From NCBI RefSeq assembly GCF_001544795.2, contig NZ_FCOI02000005.1, positions 252,402-316,401 of the forward strand: DNA of 64,000 nt. The letters run 5' to 3'. The notes under the pieces were generated by a model. It ran no database searches. It was not told where the DNA came from and worked only from the letters and a program-made list of their open reading frames with translations. This stretch comes from Caballeronia temeraria. GTDB taxonomy: Bacteria > Pseudomonadota > Gammaproteobacteria > Burkholderiales > Burkholderiaceae. Shown here piece after piece: positions 16,319 through 25,061 of this stretch (the first letter of the stretch is position 1; the number at the start of each line of letters is the position of its first letter). Both the position numbers and the translations under genes were made by a program.

Positions 16319-17563
16319 TTACCTCGTGGGCACGCCGGTGCTTGAAGTGTTGACATTCCGCGCCGCGACATTGCTCGCGGCGGCCGCATTCGAGACGCTC
16401 GAAGCCGCCGACGCTACAGCCGCGCCGGAAGCCGGCACAGACTGCTGAGGTGCGTCACGCTTCACCGGCTTCGGATTCGCGCCTTCCATCGCCAGCAGAT
16501 TTCCTTGCACGCTGATCTTCACCGGGTCCGTGTCCCGCGCACCACTGTGCGTGACTTCGATAACGACCAAGCCATCTTCCGCATCCGGCAACGCGCTATC
16601 CGTGTAAAAAACGCGTCCGCACCGAAGCTCCTGCACGTTGCTCTGGCCTTCGAAGACAACCTGCCAGCAGATCGCTTCCTCGTGATACAGCTGCGCCTTG
16701 CGCTGGGCCTCCTCCTGGTCCAGATGAGCTGTGCCGTAAAAATACGGCTTGCCGTAGGTAGTCGGGTCTTGCGGCGCGATGTTTTCTTCTGCTTTGAAAC
16801 GCTCCCAAGCCTTGTCCGGATTGTAGTCCGCGACCACTATCCCTTGCGGCACGACGTGCGCCCGGCACGCCAGTTCATACACCGACTCAATCGCCGCCTC
16901 CAGGCCCGCATTTTCGCGATAAGGAACGATGCGCTCTGGGTCGTAGATGTAGTGATCTATGTCATCCGCGAAGACGATCCGATCGCCGTACTGGGTTTCT
17001 TCCACATACAGATAGATGCCCCACTTGGCCATCAACATCTGCAGATACGCCAGGTCGTCCTGTGCGTACTGAAACCGGAACAGCGTCTGCGGATATTTGC
17101 CCCGCAGCCGGAAAATGTACTGATGAGGCTTTAGCTGATGACGAACCAGGATCGCCTCGAGGATTTGAGGGATCGTCTTGTGCTGATAGATCTTGGTGTC
17201 GCGAATGCCCTGAAGGCGTGCGAGGTGAGATTTTATGACAATCTCATAACTCACGAAGTCATTCGTCGTCTTGATTTTCGAGAATGAGGAGATAAACCCG
17301 GACCACTTCCGCGTGCTGCCGTCATCTGACGTCAGCGAAAAGCTCGCCTCCTGATTCAGGTAGTCGCGACGGGAGACCGCATGAGGGTGCGAGACGAGGA
17401 CCGTCAGAACGACCGGCTCTCCCATCTTCTCCACGACGCGATGCGCCGACACCGACAAAAGCGCCGCGCTGTCGGCACCCGGTACCTCGAGGTGTTGCGA
17501 TTGACGACCTGTCACTAGACTTGTCATCCGCTCTACTGCGTCCACTACGCCGGGCATGGTCAT
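16319..17563 (-). CDS. VgrG-like protein with only the gp27-type base domain
   Basis: A 414-residue protein matching the N-terminal half of VgrG or phage gpD: DYLNQEASFSLTSDDG, IVIKSHLARLQGIRDTKIYQHKTIPQIL, YAQDDLAYLQMLMAKWGIYLYVEE, GDRIVFADDIDHYIYDPERIVPYREN. It then ends in an Ala/Ser/Val-rich low-complexity tail (about 365-414). The gp5 OB fold and DUF2345 needle are absent. The tail looks natural rather than frameshifted. It faces divergently from tssC and is followed by a BamE-like lipoprotein gene. It may be an alternative hub component or a decayed VgrG; I cannot tell which. Confidence 0.75.
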   Translation of the reverse strand: MTMPGVVDAVERMTSLVTGRQSQHLEVPGADSAALLSVSAHRVVEKMGEPVVLTVLVSHPHAVSRRDYLNQEASFSLTSDDGSTRKWSGFISSFSKIKTTNDFVSYEIVIKSHLARLQGIRDTKIYQHKTIPQILEAILVRHQLKPHQYIFRLRGKYPQTLFRFQYAQDDLAYLQMLMAKWGIYLYVEETQYGDRIVFADDIDHYIYDPERIVPYRENAGLEAAIESVYELACRAHVVPQGIVVADYNPDKAWERFKAEENIAPQDPTTYGKPYFYGTAHLDQEEAQRKAQLYHEEAICWQVVFEGQSNVQELRCGRVFYTDSALPDAEDGLVVIEVTHSGARDTDPVKISVQGNLLAMEGANPKPVKRDAPQQSVPASGAAVASAASSVSNAAAASNVAARNVNTSSTGVPTR

Positions 17564-17858
17564 CGACCTCCTTCTTCCGCACTACTATCGACTTTCATCG
17601 AAAGGCAAGCGAAGATAAGTCTTCGCAAGGACTCGTTCATTAGGGGCCGGACCCTACCGTATCGACGGAATTTTTGTTAGGAGAAAAGTCCTAAGCCATA
17701 TTTATTTATCCGCATTCCTTATCTTTTTATTATTGAAGATGGCGTCTCGCGCCTTAGCATGCTATACGTTGCGGCCTTATCGAAACACTAAAGCCGAAGC
17801 TTCGGCACGCAGCAGGTCGCCGCTCGCCTGACACGCGCCTCAAAAATAAGCAAGCACC
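17564..17858. promoter_or_regulatory. divergent promoter region between the VgrG-like gene and tssC
   Basis: These 295 bp are A/T-rich from about 17660 to 17745, as expected for promoters of the two divergent units. An inverted repeat TTAGGA (17677-17682) / TCCTAA (17689-17694) with a 6-base A-rich spacer lies centrally and could be an operator for both directions. No tssB gene is present here, although it normally precedes tssC. Confidence 0.45.
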
Positions 17859-19256
17859 GTGACCCATATCTCGTCCGACCTTCGATACGCCACAACGGCG
17901 ACGACCATTGACGCGCCCGATCGACCCACCTCCAGGCCACATCGTCCATCCGGGCGTCCCGACCGAATGCGCGTGGACATCGAGATCGCGAGCGTCGATG
18001 AACGGATCGGTCATCAGCTCGATGCGATCCTGCATCACCCCGACTTCCAGCGGCTCGAATCGGCCTGGCGGGGGCTCAAGTTTCTTGTCGACCACACGGA
18101 CTTCCGGAGGAACGTGCGCATCGAGATACTCGATGTCGATAAAGAAACCCTGCGACGCGATTTCGAAGACGCACCCGATATCGTTCAAAGCGGTCTGTTC
18201 CGGCACACCTACACCGAGGAATACGACACCCCGGGCGGCCAGCCGATCGCTGCGCTGATCTCGGACTACGCATTCGACCGCAGCCCGCAGGACATGGCGC
18301 TCCTGCGTGACATCTCCAAGGTAGCAGCGGCCGCCCACATGCCGTTTATCGGCGCGGTCTCGCCGGCGTTCTTCGGCAAGGCGTCGATGGAAGAGGTCGT
18401 GGCTATACGCGACTTGCGCGGTTATGTCGAGCGGGCCGAGTATCTGAGATGGCACAGTCTGCGCAAGACCGACGATGCGCGTTACCTTGGGCTCACGCTG
18501 CCGCGCTTTCTGGCGCGTCTTCCCTACAGTCCCGATACCACGCCAGTCCGAGCGTTCAACTACACCGAGGCGGTAAAGCGTTCGGACCACAGCCAGTACC
18601 TCTGGGCCAACGCATCGTTCGCCTTCGCCACCAACCTGGTGCGAAGTTTCGTGCGCAATGGATGGTGTATCCAGATTCGCGGCCCCCGTGCGGGCGGAAT
18701 CGTCGAAGACTTGCCCACGCAACTGTATGCGCTTGGCGCAGGCAATCTGGCCAAGATTCGCACCGATGCACTCGTGCCCGAGACGCGCGAGTTCGAGTTC
18801 GCTCATCTCGGTCTAATTGCGCTATCGCAGTATCAGAATCACGACGAGGCGTGCTTCTACTCCGCGCACTCGGTCCAGAAGCCCGAAGACTTCGACACCA
18901 AGGAGGCCAGCGCCAACAGCCGCGTCAATGCCCGTCTGCCTTACATCTTTCTGCTCTCGCGGATTGCGCATCATCTGAAGATGATCCAGCGCGAGAACAT
19001 CGGTACGACCAAGGACCGGCGGCTGCTGGAGCTCGAACTCAACACATGGATCAAGACGCTCGTCACCGAAATGACCGCGCCCGGCGACGACTTGCAAGCC
19101 TCGCATCCGCTACGCGAGGCGCGGGTGGAAGTCGAGGACATCGAGGACAACCCCGGCTTCTTCCGCATGAAGCTGTACATCGTGCCGCATTTCCAGATCG
19201 AGGGCATGGACATCAGTCTGGCGCTCACCTCGCAAATGCCCAAAGCCAAGAATTGA
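17859..19256 (+). CDS. tssC: T6SS contractile sheath large subunit TssC, N-terminus atypical
   Basis: A 465-residue TssC/VipB homologue: LDAILHHPDFQRLESAWRGLKFLV, QPIAALISDYAFDRSPQDMALL, AAAAHMPFIGAVSPAFFG, YLGLTLPRFLARLPY, NGWCIQIRGPRAGGIVEDLPT, YSAHSVQKPEDFDTKEASANSRVNARLPYIFLLSRIAHHLK, and HFQIEGMDISLALTSQMP at the end. The GTG start at 17859 gives about 38 Arg/Pro/Thr-rich residues unlike the usual N-terminal helix that contacts TssB. tssB itself is missing. The core fold looks intact. It heads a five-gene co-directional set with tssK, tssL, tssE and a PAAR gene. Confidence 0.88.
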   Translation: MTHISSDLRYATTATTIDAPDRPTSRPHRPSGRPDRMRVDIEIASVDERIGHQLDAILHHPDFQRLESAWRGLKFLVDHTDFRRNVRIEILDVDKETLRRDFEDAPDIVQSGLFRHTYTEEYDTPGGQPIAALISDYAFDRSPQDMALLRDISKVAAAAHMPFIGAVSPAFFGKASMEEVVAIRDLRGYVERAEYLRWHSLRKTDDARYLGLTLPRFLARLPYSPDTTPVRAFNYTEAVKRSDHSQYLWANASFAFATNLVRSFVRNGWCIQIRGPRAGGIVEDLPTQLYALGAGNLAKIRTDALVPETREFEFAHLGLIALSQYQNHDEACFYSAHSVQKPEDFDTKEASANSRVNARLPYIFLLSRIAHHLKMIQRENIGTTKDRRLLELELNTWIKTLVTEMTAPGDDLQASHPLREARVEVEDIEDNPGFFRMKLYIVPHFQIEGMDISLALTSQMPKAKN

Positions 19257-19323
19257 ATGCAGTCAACACCTGTCGAGAGTGTGTAGAGGCGCGCTTTTCG
19301 ACGACAACCCAGTCATCAACGAT

Positions 19324-20670
19324 ATGAAAATAACGAGACCCCTATGGGCACAAGGCGTCTTCATGACGCCGCAGCACTTCCAGCAACAAGCACTGTGGGA
19401 GCACTTCGCCAACGCGCGCATCGCCGAGATGGCCAGTCCCGATCCCTGGGGCGTCATCGACGTGTCGATCGACACACAGGCACTGGGCATCGACCGCGTG
19501 CAGTTCACGAAGCTGTCGCTGCGCTTGCCCGACGGCACGCTTATCGACAGCGATATGTCGGACTGGCTGCCGGCCGCGCGCAGTCTGGCCGAGGTTGGCT
19601 CGCAATACGACGCAGTCACGGTGCTCGCAGGGGTGGCGCTCATCGATGCACAAGGCGGCAACTGCATCGAGCCGGGCGCGAAACCCGCCCGGCCGCGCCG
19701 GTTCGTGCGCGAGTATCTGCACGTGGCCGATTTGCATGGCGAGGGTAAGGAAGAAATCAGCGTCGAACGTCACGCTGTTGCGCTGCTGTTCGATTTCGAG
19801 ACGAGCGGTGATTACGTGACGTGTCCGGTTGCGCGCTTCATCCGCAATGCGCAGGGACGCTTCGAGCTGGATGCGGCGTTCGTGCCGCCGTGCCTGTTCC
19901 TGTCGGCCAACGCGATTTTGACCGCCCGCATGAAGCGCCTGTCGGAGATTCTGAGCGCGAAAAGTGCGAGCCTCGCGGTGCGCCGGCGCGAACGTTCGGA
20001 TCAGATCGCCGACTACGCAGTCGCCGATGTGTCGCTCTTCTGGCTGCTGCACAGCGTGAATTCGTCGTGGCCGGAACTCGCGCGACTGGTGCAAGCGCCC
20101 AATCAGCATCCGGAGCGGCTTTATGCGCTGCTCTCGCGTCTGGCGGGGTCGCTTCTGACCTTCTCCACCACCGAGACGCTGCAGGCACTGCCGCCCTATG
20201 ACCATCGCGCGCCTGAACCCGTGTTCGCGGAACTGGAGTCGCTCATTCGCAACCTGCTCGATACGGTCATCCCGTCGCGCGTGGTGCCCATCGCGCTCGA
20301 ACGCGTGCGCGGCACGGTGTGGACCGGCCAGATCAACGACGAGCGGCTGGTCGAGGATGCAGACTACTACCTCTCGGTGCAGGCCGCCCTGCCCGCACAT
20401 GCGCTCATCGAACAGTTCCCGCGTCTGTGCAAGGCGGGCGCGCCGGATGATGTCGAACAGATCGTCAACTCGGCGCTCTCCGGCATTCCGATCAAGCCGA
20501 TGTCGCGGCTGCCGGCGGCCATTCCGGTGCGCATCGAGAACCAGTACTTCGCGCTCGACGCCTCGCACCCGGCGTTCAAACGCATGATCGGTGCGCGCGC
20601 TTGCCAGTTCTACGTACCGGCGTCGATTCCGGACGTCTCGCTCGAACTCTATGCGGTGCTTCCGACGTGA
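19324..20670 (+). CDS. tssK: T6SS baseplate protein TssK
   Basis: A 448-residue TssK, the adaptor between the T6SS baseplate and the TssL/TssM membrane complex. The family start MKITRPLWAQGVFMTPQHFQQQ and the C-terminal INDERLVEDADYYLSVQA, QIVNSALSGIPIKPMSRLPAAIPVRIENQYFALD are clear. The ATG at 19324 is chosen from that conserved start, although its ribosome-binding site is weak; an in-frame GTG at 19279 is the alternative. Its stop overlaps the tssL start by 4 bp. Confidence 0.92.
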   Translation: MKITRPLWAQGVFMTPQHFQQQALWEHFANARIAEMASPDPWGVIDVSIDTQALGIDRVQFTKLSLRLPDGTLIDSDMSDWLPAARSLAEVGSQYDAVTVLAGVALIDAQGGNCIEPGAKPARPRRFVREYLHVADLHGEGKEEISVERHAVALLFDFETSGDYVTCPVARFIRNAQGRFELDAAFVPPCLFLSANAILTARMKRLSEILSAKSASLAVRRRERSDQIADYAVADVSLFWLLHSVNSSWPELARLVQAPNQHPERLYALLSRLAGSLLTFSTTETLQALPPYDHRAPEPVFAELESLIRNLLDTVIPSRVVPIALERVRGTVWTGQINDERLVEDADYYLSVQAALPAHALIEQFPRLCKAGAPDDVEQIVNSALSGIPIKPMSRLPAAIPVRIENQYFALDASHPAFKRMIGARACQFYVPASIPDVSLELYAVLPT

Positions 20671-21338
20671 AAAGCGTGACATCAAATATCGACGACGATC
20701 TGCTGCCGGTGGCTTTGCGCGACACTGCGCTCACGGTTGCCGACTTTGCGGACCACAGTACAGAAACGTCCGCTGCCGATCTGAAAGCGACCTGCAAAGC
20801 GCACATCGTGGCGCTGACTTCGGAGCTCAACGCAAAGGGATATCCGCCGGACGTAATCGAGGACGCCCTGTACGCCCAATGTGCACTGCTTGACGAAGCG
20901 GCGCTAAAGCGTTTCAAAGGTGACGAACGCGACGACTGGGAACGCCGGCCGCTGCAACTGGATGAATTCAACACCAACGATGCCGGCGAGGAACTCGTGC
21001 GGCGCATCCGGGAGCGGCTGCGAGACCCGAGGCCGGTGCGTCCATTGCTCGCGATCTTCGGCGCGGTGCTGGATCTAGGCTTTACCGGACAGCTCGCGCT
21101 CGAAGGCGGTGAGGCGAAAGCCCGGCTCAGACAAGACATCGATGCACGGCTTGGCATCGTGCGAATCCCTGCTGAAGAAGACGATCTCTCCGTCGTCGCC
21201 AAAGCGCCGATCGCGCGCCCGTGGACGCAGCGGATTTCTCCGCTCGCGGGCGTTGTGCTCGCCTGTACGGCGGTTGGGCTGGCCTGGTTTGGAATCAACG
21301 GGTGGCTGGATGCATCGGTTGCTCACATGACGCGTTGA
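20667..21338 (+). CDS. tssL: T6SS inner-membrane protein TssL (DotU/IcmH type)
   Basis: A 223-residue DotU-family protein: a cytoplasmic helical domain (LKATCKAHIVALTSELNAKGYPPDVIEDALYAQCALLDEAAL, WERRPLQLDEFNTNDAGEEL, ILEIF-like LLAIFGAVLDLGFTGQLAL) and a single C-terminal membrane helix (about 192-212). It lacks a peptidoglycan-binding OmpA extension. The GTG at 20667 forms a GTGA overlap with the tssK stop, indicating coupling; the longer frame from 20601 lies inside tssK. Its usual partner TssM is not encoded in this window. Confidence 0.9.
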   Translation: MKSVTSNIDDDLLPVALRDTALTVADFADHSTETSAADLKATCKAHIVALTSELNAKGYPPDVIEDALYAQCALLDEAALKRFKGDERDDWERRPLQLDEFNTNDAGEELVRRIRERLRDPRPVRPLLAIFGAVLDLGFTGQLALEGGEAKARLRQDIDARLGIVRIPAEEDDLSVVAKAPIARPWTQRISPLAGVVLACTAVGLAWFGINGWLDASVAHMTR

Positions 21339-21386
21339 CACGAGCGCAACTATGACGAAATTTCTGACATTCCGCGAGGCAGATCG

Positions 21387-21821
21387 ATGACGCGCGCAGG
21401 ACCGGGCCTCTTCGAACGGATCACCGGACACTTCGCCGATGGCACGGCGATCACCGACCACTCGCCCGAAGAGCAGACCTTCTATTCGGTTCGCGACAAC
21501 ATCCAGCGCATTCTCAACAGCCGTCGCAAGGCGCTCGCGCATCTGCCGGACTATGGGCTGGACGATCTGTCGGAGATTTATCGGCATCTGCCGGCGTCCG
21601 CGCACAAGTTGAAAACCGAAATTGAGGCGACGCTACTGGAATACGAACCACGCTTGAGGTCGATCGACATCGAGATCAACCAGCCGGAGCCGGGCATGCT
21701 GCTCAGTTTCACGATGGCGTGTCATCTCAAGCGTGAGGGACTCGTGCGCTTTGGCACGGACTTCACGCCGGATGGCCGGACGCGATTGAGGATGCTGCAG
21801 CAGGCGCCGGATCAGTACTGA
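21387..21821 (+). CDS. tssE: T6SS baseplate protein TssE (gp25-like)
   Basis: A 144-residue gp25/TssE homologue: LFERI near the N-terminus, SVRDNIQRILNSRRKALAHLPDYGLDDLSEIY, and IEATLLEYEPRLRSIDIEI with the conserved Glu-Pro-Arg (EPR) core. It should form part of the baseplate wedge that nucleates sheath assembly. It follows tssL by 48 bp and precedes a PAAR gene. The wedge partners TssF and TssG are not present. Confidence 0.92.
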   Translation: MTRAGPGLFERITGHFADGTAITDHSPEEQTFYSVRDNIQRILNSRRKALAHLPDYGLDDLSEIYRHLPASAHKLKTEIEATLLEYEPRLRSIDIEINQPEPGMLLSFTMACHLKREGLVRFGTDFTPDGRTRLRMLQQAPDQY

Positions 21822-21849
21822 GTGAGTTCACACATAGAAGGGAAGCGGT

Positions 21850-22125
21850 ATGGCGAAGATGATGGCCTTGAAGGGAAATCTGACCACCACCGGCGGCCGC
21901 GTGCTGCACGGCGACGATTCGATGCTTCATAATGGAACACCGGTCGCACGGCACATGGGGCTCGCATCCTGTCCGCGTTGCGGCAAGAACGGAGCGATCC
22001 TGGGCAGCGCGTCGAACTGGGGATTCGGCGGCACGCGAGGCGTGGTGGACGGCGATATCGTAATGTGCGACTGTCCGCGCGGCGCCAATCGAGTCATTGC
22101 CCGCTCGGAGATATTCGACGAATAG
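21850..22125 (+). CDS. PAAR-domain spike-tip protein
   Basis: A 91-residue PAAR protein, which would cap the VgrG spike and may carry effectors. The glycine-rich beta structure is clear (GNLTTTGGRVLHGD, TPVARHMGLASCPRCGKNGAI, GVVDGDIVMCDCPRGANRVI) with cysteine and histidine residues suited to zinc binding. It has no effector extension. It is the last gene of the tssC-K-L-E-PAAR set, with a GAAGGGAAGCGGT ribosome-binding region upstream. Confidence 0.88.
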   Translation: MAKMMALKGNLTTTGGRVLHGDDSMLHNGTPVARHMGLASCPRCGKNGAILGSASNWGFGGTRGVVDGDIVMCDCPRGANRVIARSEIFDE

Positions 22126-22307
22126 GCAAACTTGTCCTGCCGCGAAAGAAGCGCCACGATAGCCCTCAGTGCCGAAGCGCAGTGTGCAGCACTTCAGGCG
22201 CCTGCCGCACTGATAGGCCCGATGCCTGGCATCATAGCGAGTCCTGCGTCGGGACCTCGCTTAATACAGGGTTGGACGAGGTTAAGATTATTCGGTTAGC
22301 AAATCGC

Positions 22308-23855
22308 TCACCGCCAACAACCGGAGAGACGCTCCGCACGAAGTTCGCGCTTGAGCACCTTGCCAGCCGCGGAGAGCGGCAGTTCGGTCCGAAACTCAAC
22401 GCTCTTAGGGCACTTGTATCCGGCGATGAACTGGCGGCAATGCTCACGGATCTCGTCCGCGCCCATCGTCATACCCGGCTTCGGCACGACCACGGCATGC
22501 ACGGCCTCGCCCCACTTTTCGTGCGGCACGCCGATGACGGCGCACGCTGCAACGGCCGGATGCTGTGCGATGGCGTTCTCGACTTCCGCCGAGTAGACGT
22601 TTTCGCCGCCGGAAACGATCATGTCCTTCAAGCGATCCACAATGAACAGGTAGCCCGCTTCGTTCATGTACGCGCCGTCTCCGGTGTGCAGCCATCCGTT
22701 GCGCAACGCCTTCGCCGTCTCCTCTGGCTTATTCCAGTAGCCGGGCGTGATATTCGGTCCGCGCACGATGATTTCGCCCACCGTGCCACGCGGCACTTCG
22801 CGCCCCGCCTCGTCCACGATCTTCACGAGCACTGCGGGGCCACACGGACCCACCGAACGGTAGAGCCCGCTGCGCCGTCCGGCCTCGTCGTGGTCGCCCG
22901 GCACGCTGGCGCAGACATTGGAGCACGCCTCAGTAAGACCATACGAGTTGATGAGCTCGACACCGGGCAGATTCGCGATCACCCTTTCGAGCAGTGCCGC
23001 CGAAATGGGCGACGCGCCATACGTGAGTCGCTTCACACTTGCGAAGCTGGTACTGGATGCATCGGGATGGGCGAGCACCGCCTCGATCATCGTAGGTACA
23101 AGCTGAAGTTCGCCGATGCTCTCCTCGCGGATCGCCCGCAACACTTCACCGGCGTCGAATGCGGGAAGAATGACTCGCGATTCACCCGCGATCCATTGGA
23201 TGATCGCGCGACCAAGCCCGGCCATGTGAAAGAGCGGCGCTACCTGCAACGTGGCGACACCCGGCAGAGCGGGAGCGCTTGCAAGCCGCTGCATCGCGCT
23301 CGACCAAAGGTTCAGATGCGTTTGCATCACGCCCTTCGACAAGCCCGTGGTGCCGCCGGTGTACATGATGGACGCGAGATCGTTTCCACCTCGCCCGGCG
23401 TCGTCTACGGGATGGCTTTCTTCAATCAGCTTTTCGAAAGAATCCACGCCGTCAGGGGCAGGACCGTCACCGACATGGATAACGACGGGAGCGCGGCGGG
23501 CACGTTCTCTTATGTGCTGGACGTGATGCCAGTGCGCATCGTCGACGAGGAGTATACCCGTGTCGCAATCGTCGAGCGAATAGACGATCTCCGGCACGCT
23601 CCAGCGCGCGTTGACGGGATTGACGACGCCGCCGGCCCACCAGGTACCGAGCACGTATTCGAGGTAGCGGTCACTGTTCTGCGCCAGCATGCCGACGCGA
23701 TCGCCCTTCGCCAAGCCGTGCGTCTGAAGCGCCGCGGCGAGCCGCGCTACACGGCCCGCCACCTCACGCCACGTGCGGCGGCGCCCGCGGAAAATCGTTG
23801 CCACGCAATCGGGCTTCTGCTGAACGGCTCGCTGCAGGCCAGATGTGAGGTGCAC
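22308..23855 (-). CDS. AMP-dependent acyl-CoA synthetase/ligase
   Basis: A 515-residue ANL-superfamily enzyme that adenylates a carboxylic acid and transfers it to CoA. Core motifs are visible: MYTGGTTGLSKGVMQTH (P-loop, about 165), NSYGLTEACSN (about 300), GWLHTGDGAYMNEAGYLFIVDRLKD, GGENVYSAEVENAI, and GKVLKREL with the catalytic Lys near the C-terminus. The GTG start at 23855 has GGAGAG 7 bp upstream. It reads toward the T6SS genes and is not obviously related to them. The substrate is probably a fatty or aromatic acid, not determinable here. Confidence 0.9.
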   Translation of the reverse strand: MHLTSGLQRAVQQKPDCVATIFRGRRRTWREVAGRVARLAAALQTHGLAKGDRVGMLAQNSDRYLEYVLGTWWAGGVVNPVNARWSVPEIVYSLDDCDTGILLVDDAHWHHVQHIRERARRAPVVIHVGDGPAPDGVDSFEKLIEESHPVDDAGRGGNDLASIMYTGGTTGLSKGVMQTHLNLWSSAMQRLASAPALPGVATLQVAPLFHMAGLGRAIIQWIAGESRVILPAFDAGEVLRAIREESIGELQLVPTMIEAVLAHPDASSTSFASVKRLTYGASPISAALLERVIANLPGVELINSYGLTEACSNVCASVPGDHDEAGRRSGLYRSVGPCGPAVLVKIVDEAGREVPRGTVGEIIVRGPNITPGYWNKPEETAKALRNGWLHTGDGAYMNEAGYLFIVDRLKDMIVSGGENVYSAEVENAIAQHPAVAACAVIGVPHEKWGEAVHAVVVPKPGMTMGADEIREHCRQFIAGYKCPKSVEFRTELPLSAAGKVLKRELRAERLSGCWR

Positions 23856-24085
23856 GAATTCGCTCTCCGGTTCGATTGTTTCGGATCGTATCGATTGCTG
23901 CGCAAGGCGCGGCCACCGCGCTTCCGGTGATCAGTGCCGCCGACAATGGCCGGCGTGAGGAATGCATCGACCTCGACCACCCGCAGCCACACTGCACCTC
24001 TGACACGCAACTACGTAACCACGATGACATCGTCATTCCCCACGGCGGTGGTCATCCGAAAGGTAGGCTGGCAGGACAGAGCGAA

Positions 24086-24106
24086 GCCCACCCATGAAGG
24101 GTGGGT
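24086..24106. repeat. short hairpin beside the left end of the IS element
   Basis: CCCACCC / GGGTGGG with loop ATGAA, preceded by GAAG, lies about 12 bp outside the IS3-type left inverted repeat. It resembles the foldback ends of IS200/IS605-family elements, but no tnpA or tnpB remnant is recognisable next to it. Confidence 0.35.
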
Positions 24107-24150
24107 ATGCTTGGATTGAACCGCACCGGGAATCGTGGAGGCCGGTTGGT

Positions 24151-25005
24151 TTAAGTTAATGCAGGCACGTCAGCGGCATTGCTGAGTTGCCTGTAGTGGT
24201 TTGCCTCGGCCTCGGCGGGCGGGATATAGCCGAGCGGTTCCATGAGCCGACAATGGTTGTACCAGGCGACCCATTCGAGAGTTGCCAGTTCGACAGATTC
24301 CCTTGTCTTCCATGGGGCGCGCCGATGAATCAGTTCCGTCTTGTACAGGCCGTTGATCGTTTCAGCCAGCGCGTTATCGTAGCTGTCCCCACGGCTGCCG
24401 ACGGACGGCTCGATACTCGCCTCGGCCAAACGTTCGCTGTAGCGAATGCTGACGTATTGAGACCCCCTATCGGAGTGATGTATCAAGCTCCCGTCGGCGC
24501 CTGGTTGGCGCGCGTACAACGCCTGTTCAAGCGCATCAAGAACGAAGTCCGTGGTCATTGACGAACTGACGCGCCAACCAACAATACGGCGGGCGAATAC
24601 GTCGATCACGAACGCCACGTATAGCCTGCCTTGCCACGTCGAAACGTACGTGAAGTCCGACACCCAGAGCTGATTCGGCCGCTGCGCCTTGAATTGCCGG
24701 TTGACCCGGTCAAGCGGGCGCGGTGCGCTCTTGTCGGCGATCGTGGTGCGAACCCGCTTGCCGCGAACCGCACCACGCAGACCTTGCAGCTTCATCAGCC
24801 GACTGACCGTGCAGCGCGCGACCACAATGCCCTCGCGGTTCATCTGCTTCCAGACCTTCGGCACGCCATAGACCTGCATGTTGGCCTGCCAGACACGCCT
24901 GACCTCGGGTTGCAGAATCTCATCGCGTTTCGCGCGGGCGCAGCGTCTGGACGGATCGCGAAGCTGTGCCGCATGGCGTCGGTAGCCCGACGGGGCGATC
25001 CGCAA
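24151..25005 (-). CDS. IS3-family transposase OrfB (DDE integrase core)
   Basis: The catalytic half of the transposase, 284 residues from the TTG at 25005. The same frame is open upstream to about 25104, so it is probably made as an OrfAB fusion by -1 frameshifting. It has an HTH_21-like segment (VWQANMQVYGVPKVWKQMNREG, CTVSRLMKLQGLRG) and an rve integrase core: WVSDFTYVSTWQGRLYVAFVIDVFARRIVGW (first Asp), HHSDRGSQYVS (second Asp), and DSYDNALAETINGLYKTELIH (Glu). The C-terminal YNHCRLMEPLGYIPPAEAE is also typical. Confidence 0.93.
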   Translation of the reverse strand: MRIAPSGYRRHAAQLRDPSRRCARAKRDEILQPEVRRVWQANMQVYGVPKVWKQMNREGIVVARCTVSRLMKLQGLRGAVRGKRVRTTIADKSAPRPLDRVNRQFKAQRPNQLWVSDFTYVSTWQGRLYVAFVIDVFARRIVGWRVSSSMTTDFVLDALEQALYARQPGADGSLIHHSDRGSQYVSIRYSERLAEASIEPSVGSRGDSYDNALAETINGLYKTELIHRRAPWKTRESVELATLEWVAWYNHCRLMEPLGYIPPAEAEANHYRQLSNAADVPALT

Positions 25006-25061
25006 GACCTTGCAGATCGGCTCGACCCCGAAGGTGTCGCGATGCTGATCGACGAACGCCT

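Noticed and set aside
16171-16353. 60-codon plus-strand frame with a CxYC...CLKC zinc-ribbon-like end
   Set aside because: It overlaps the ends of both flanking minus-strand genes, and the cysteine pattern is too short to support a zinc-binding domain.
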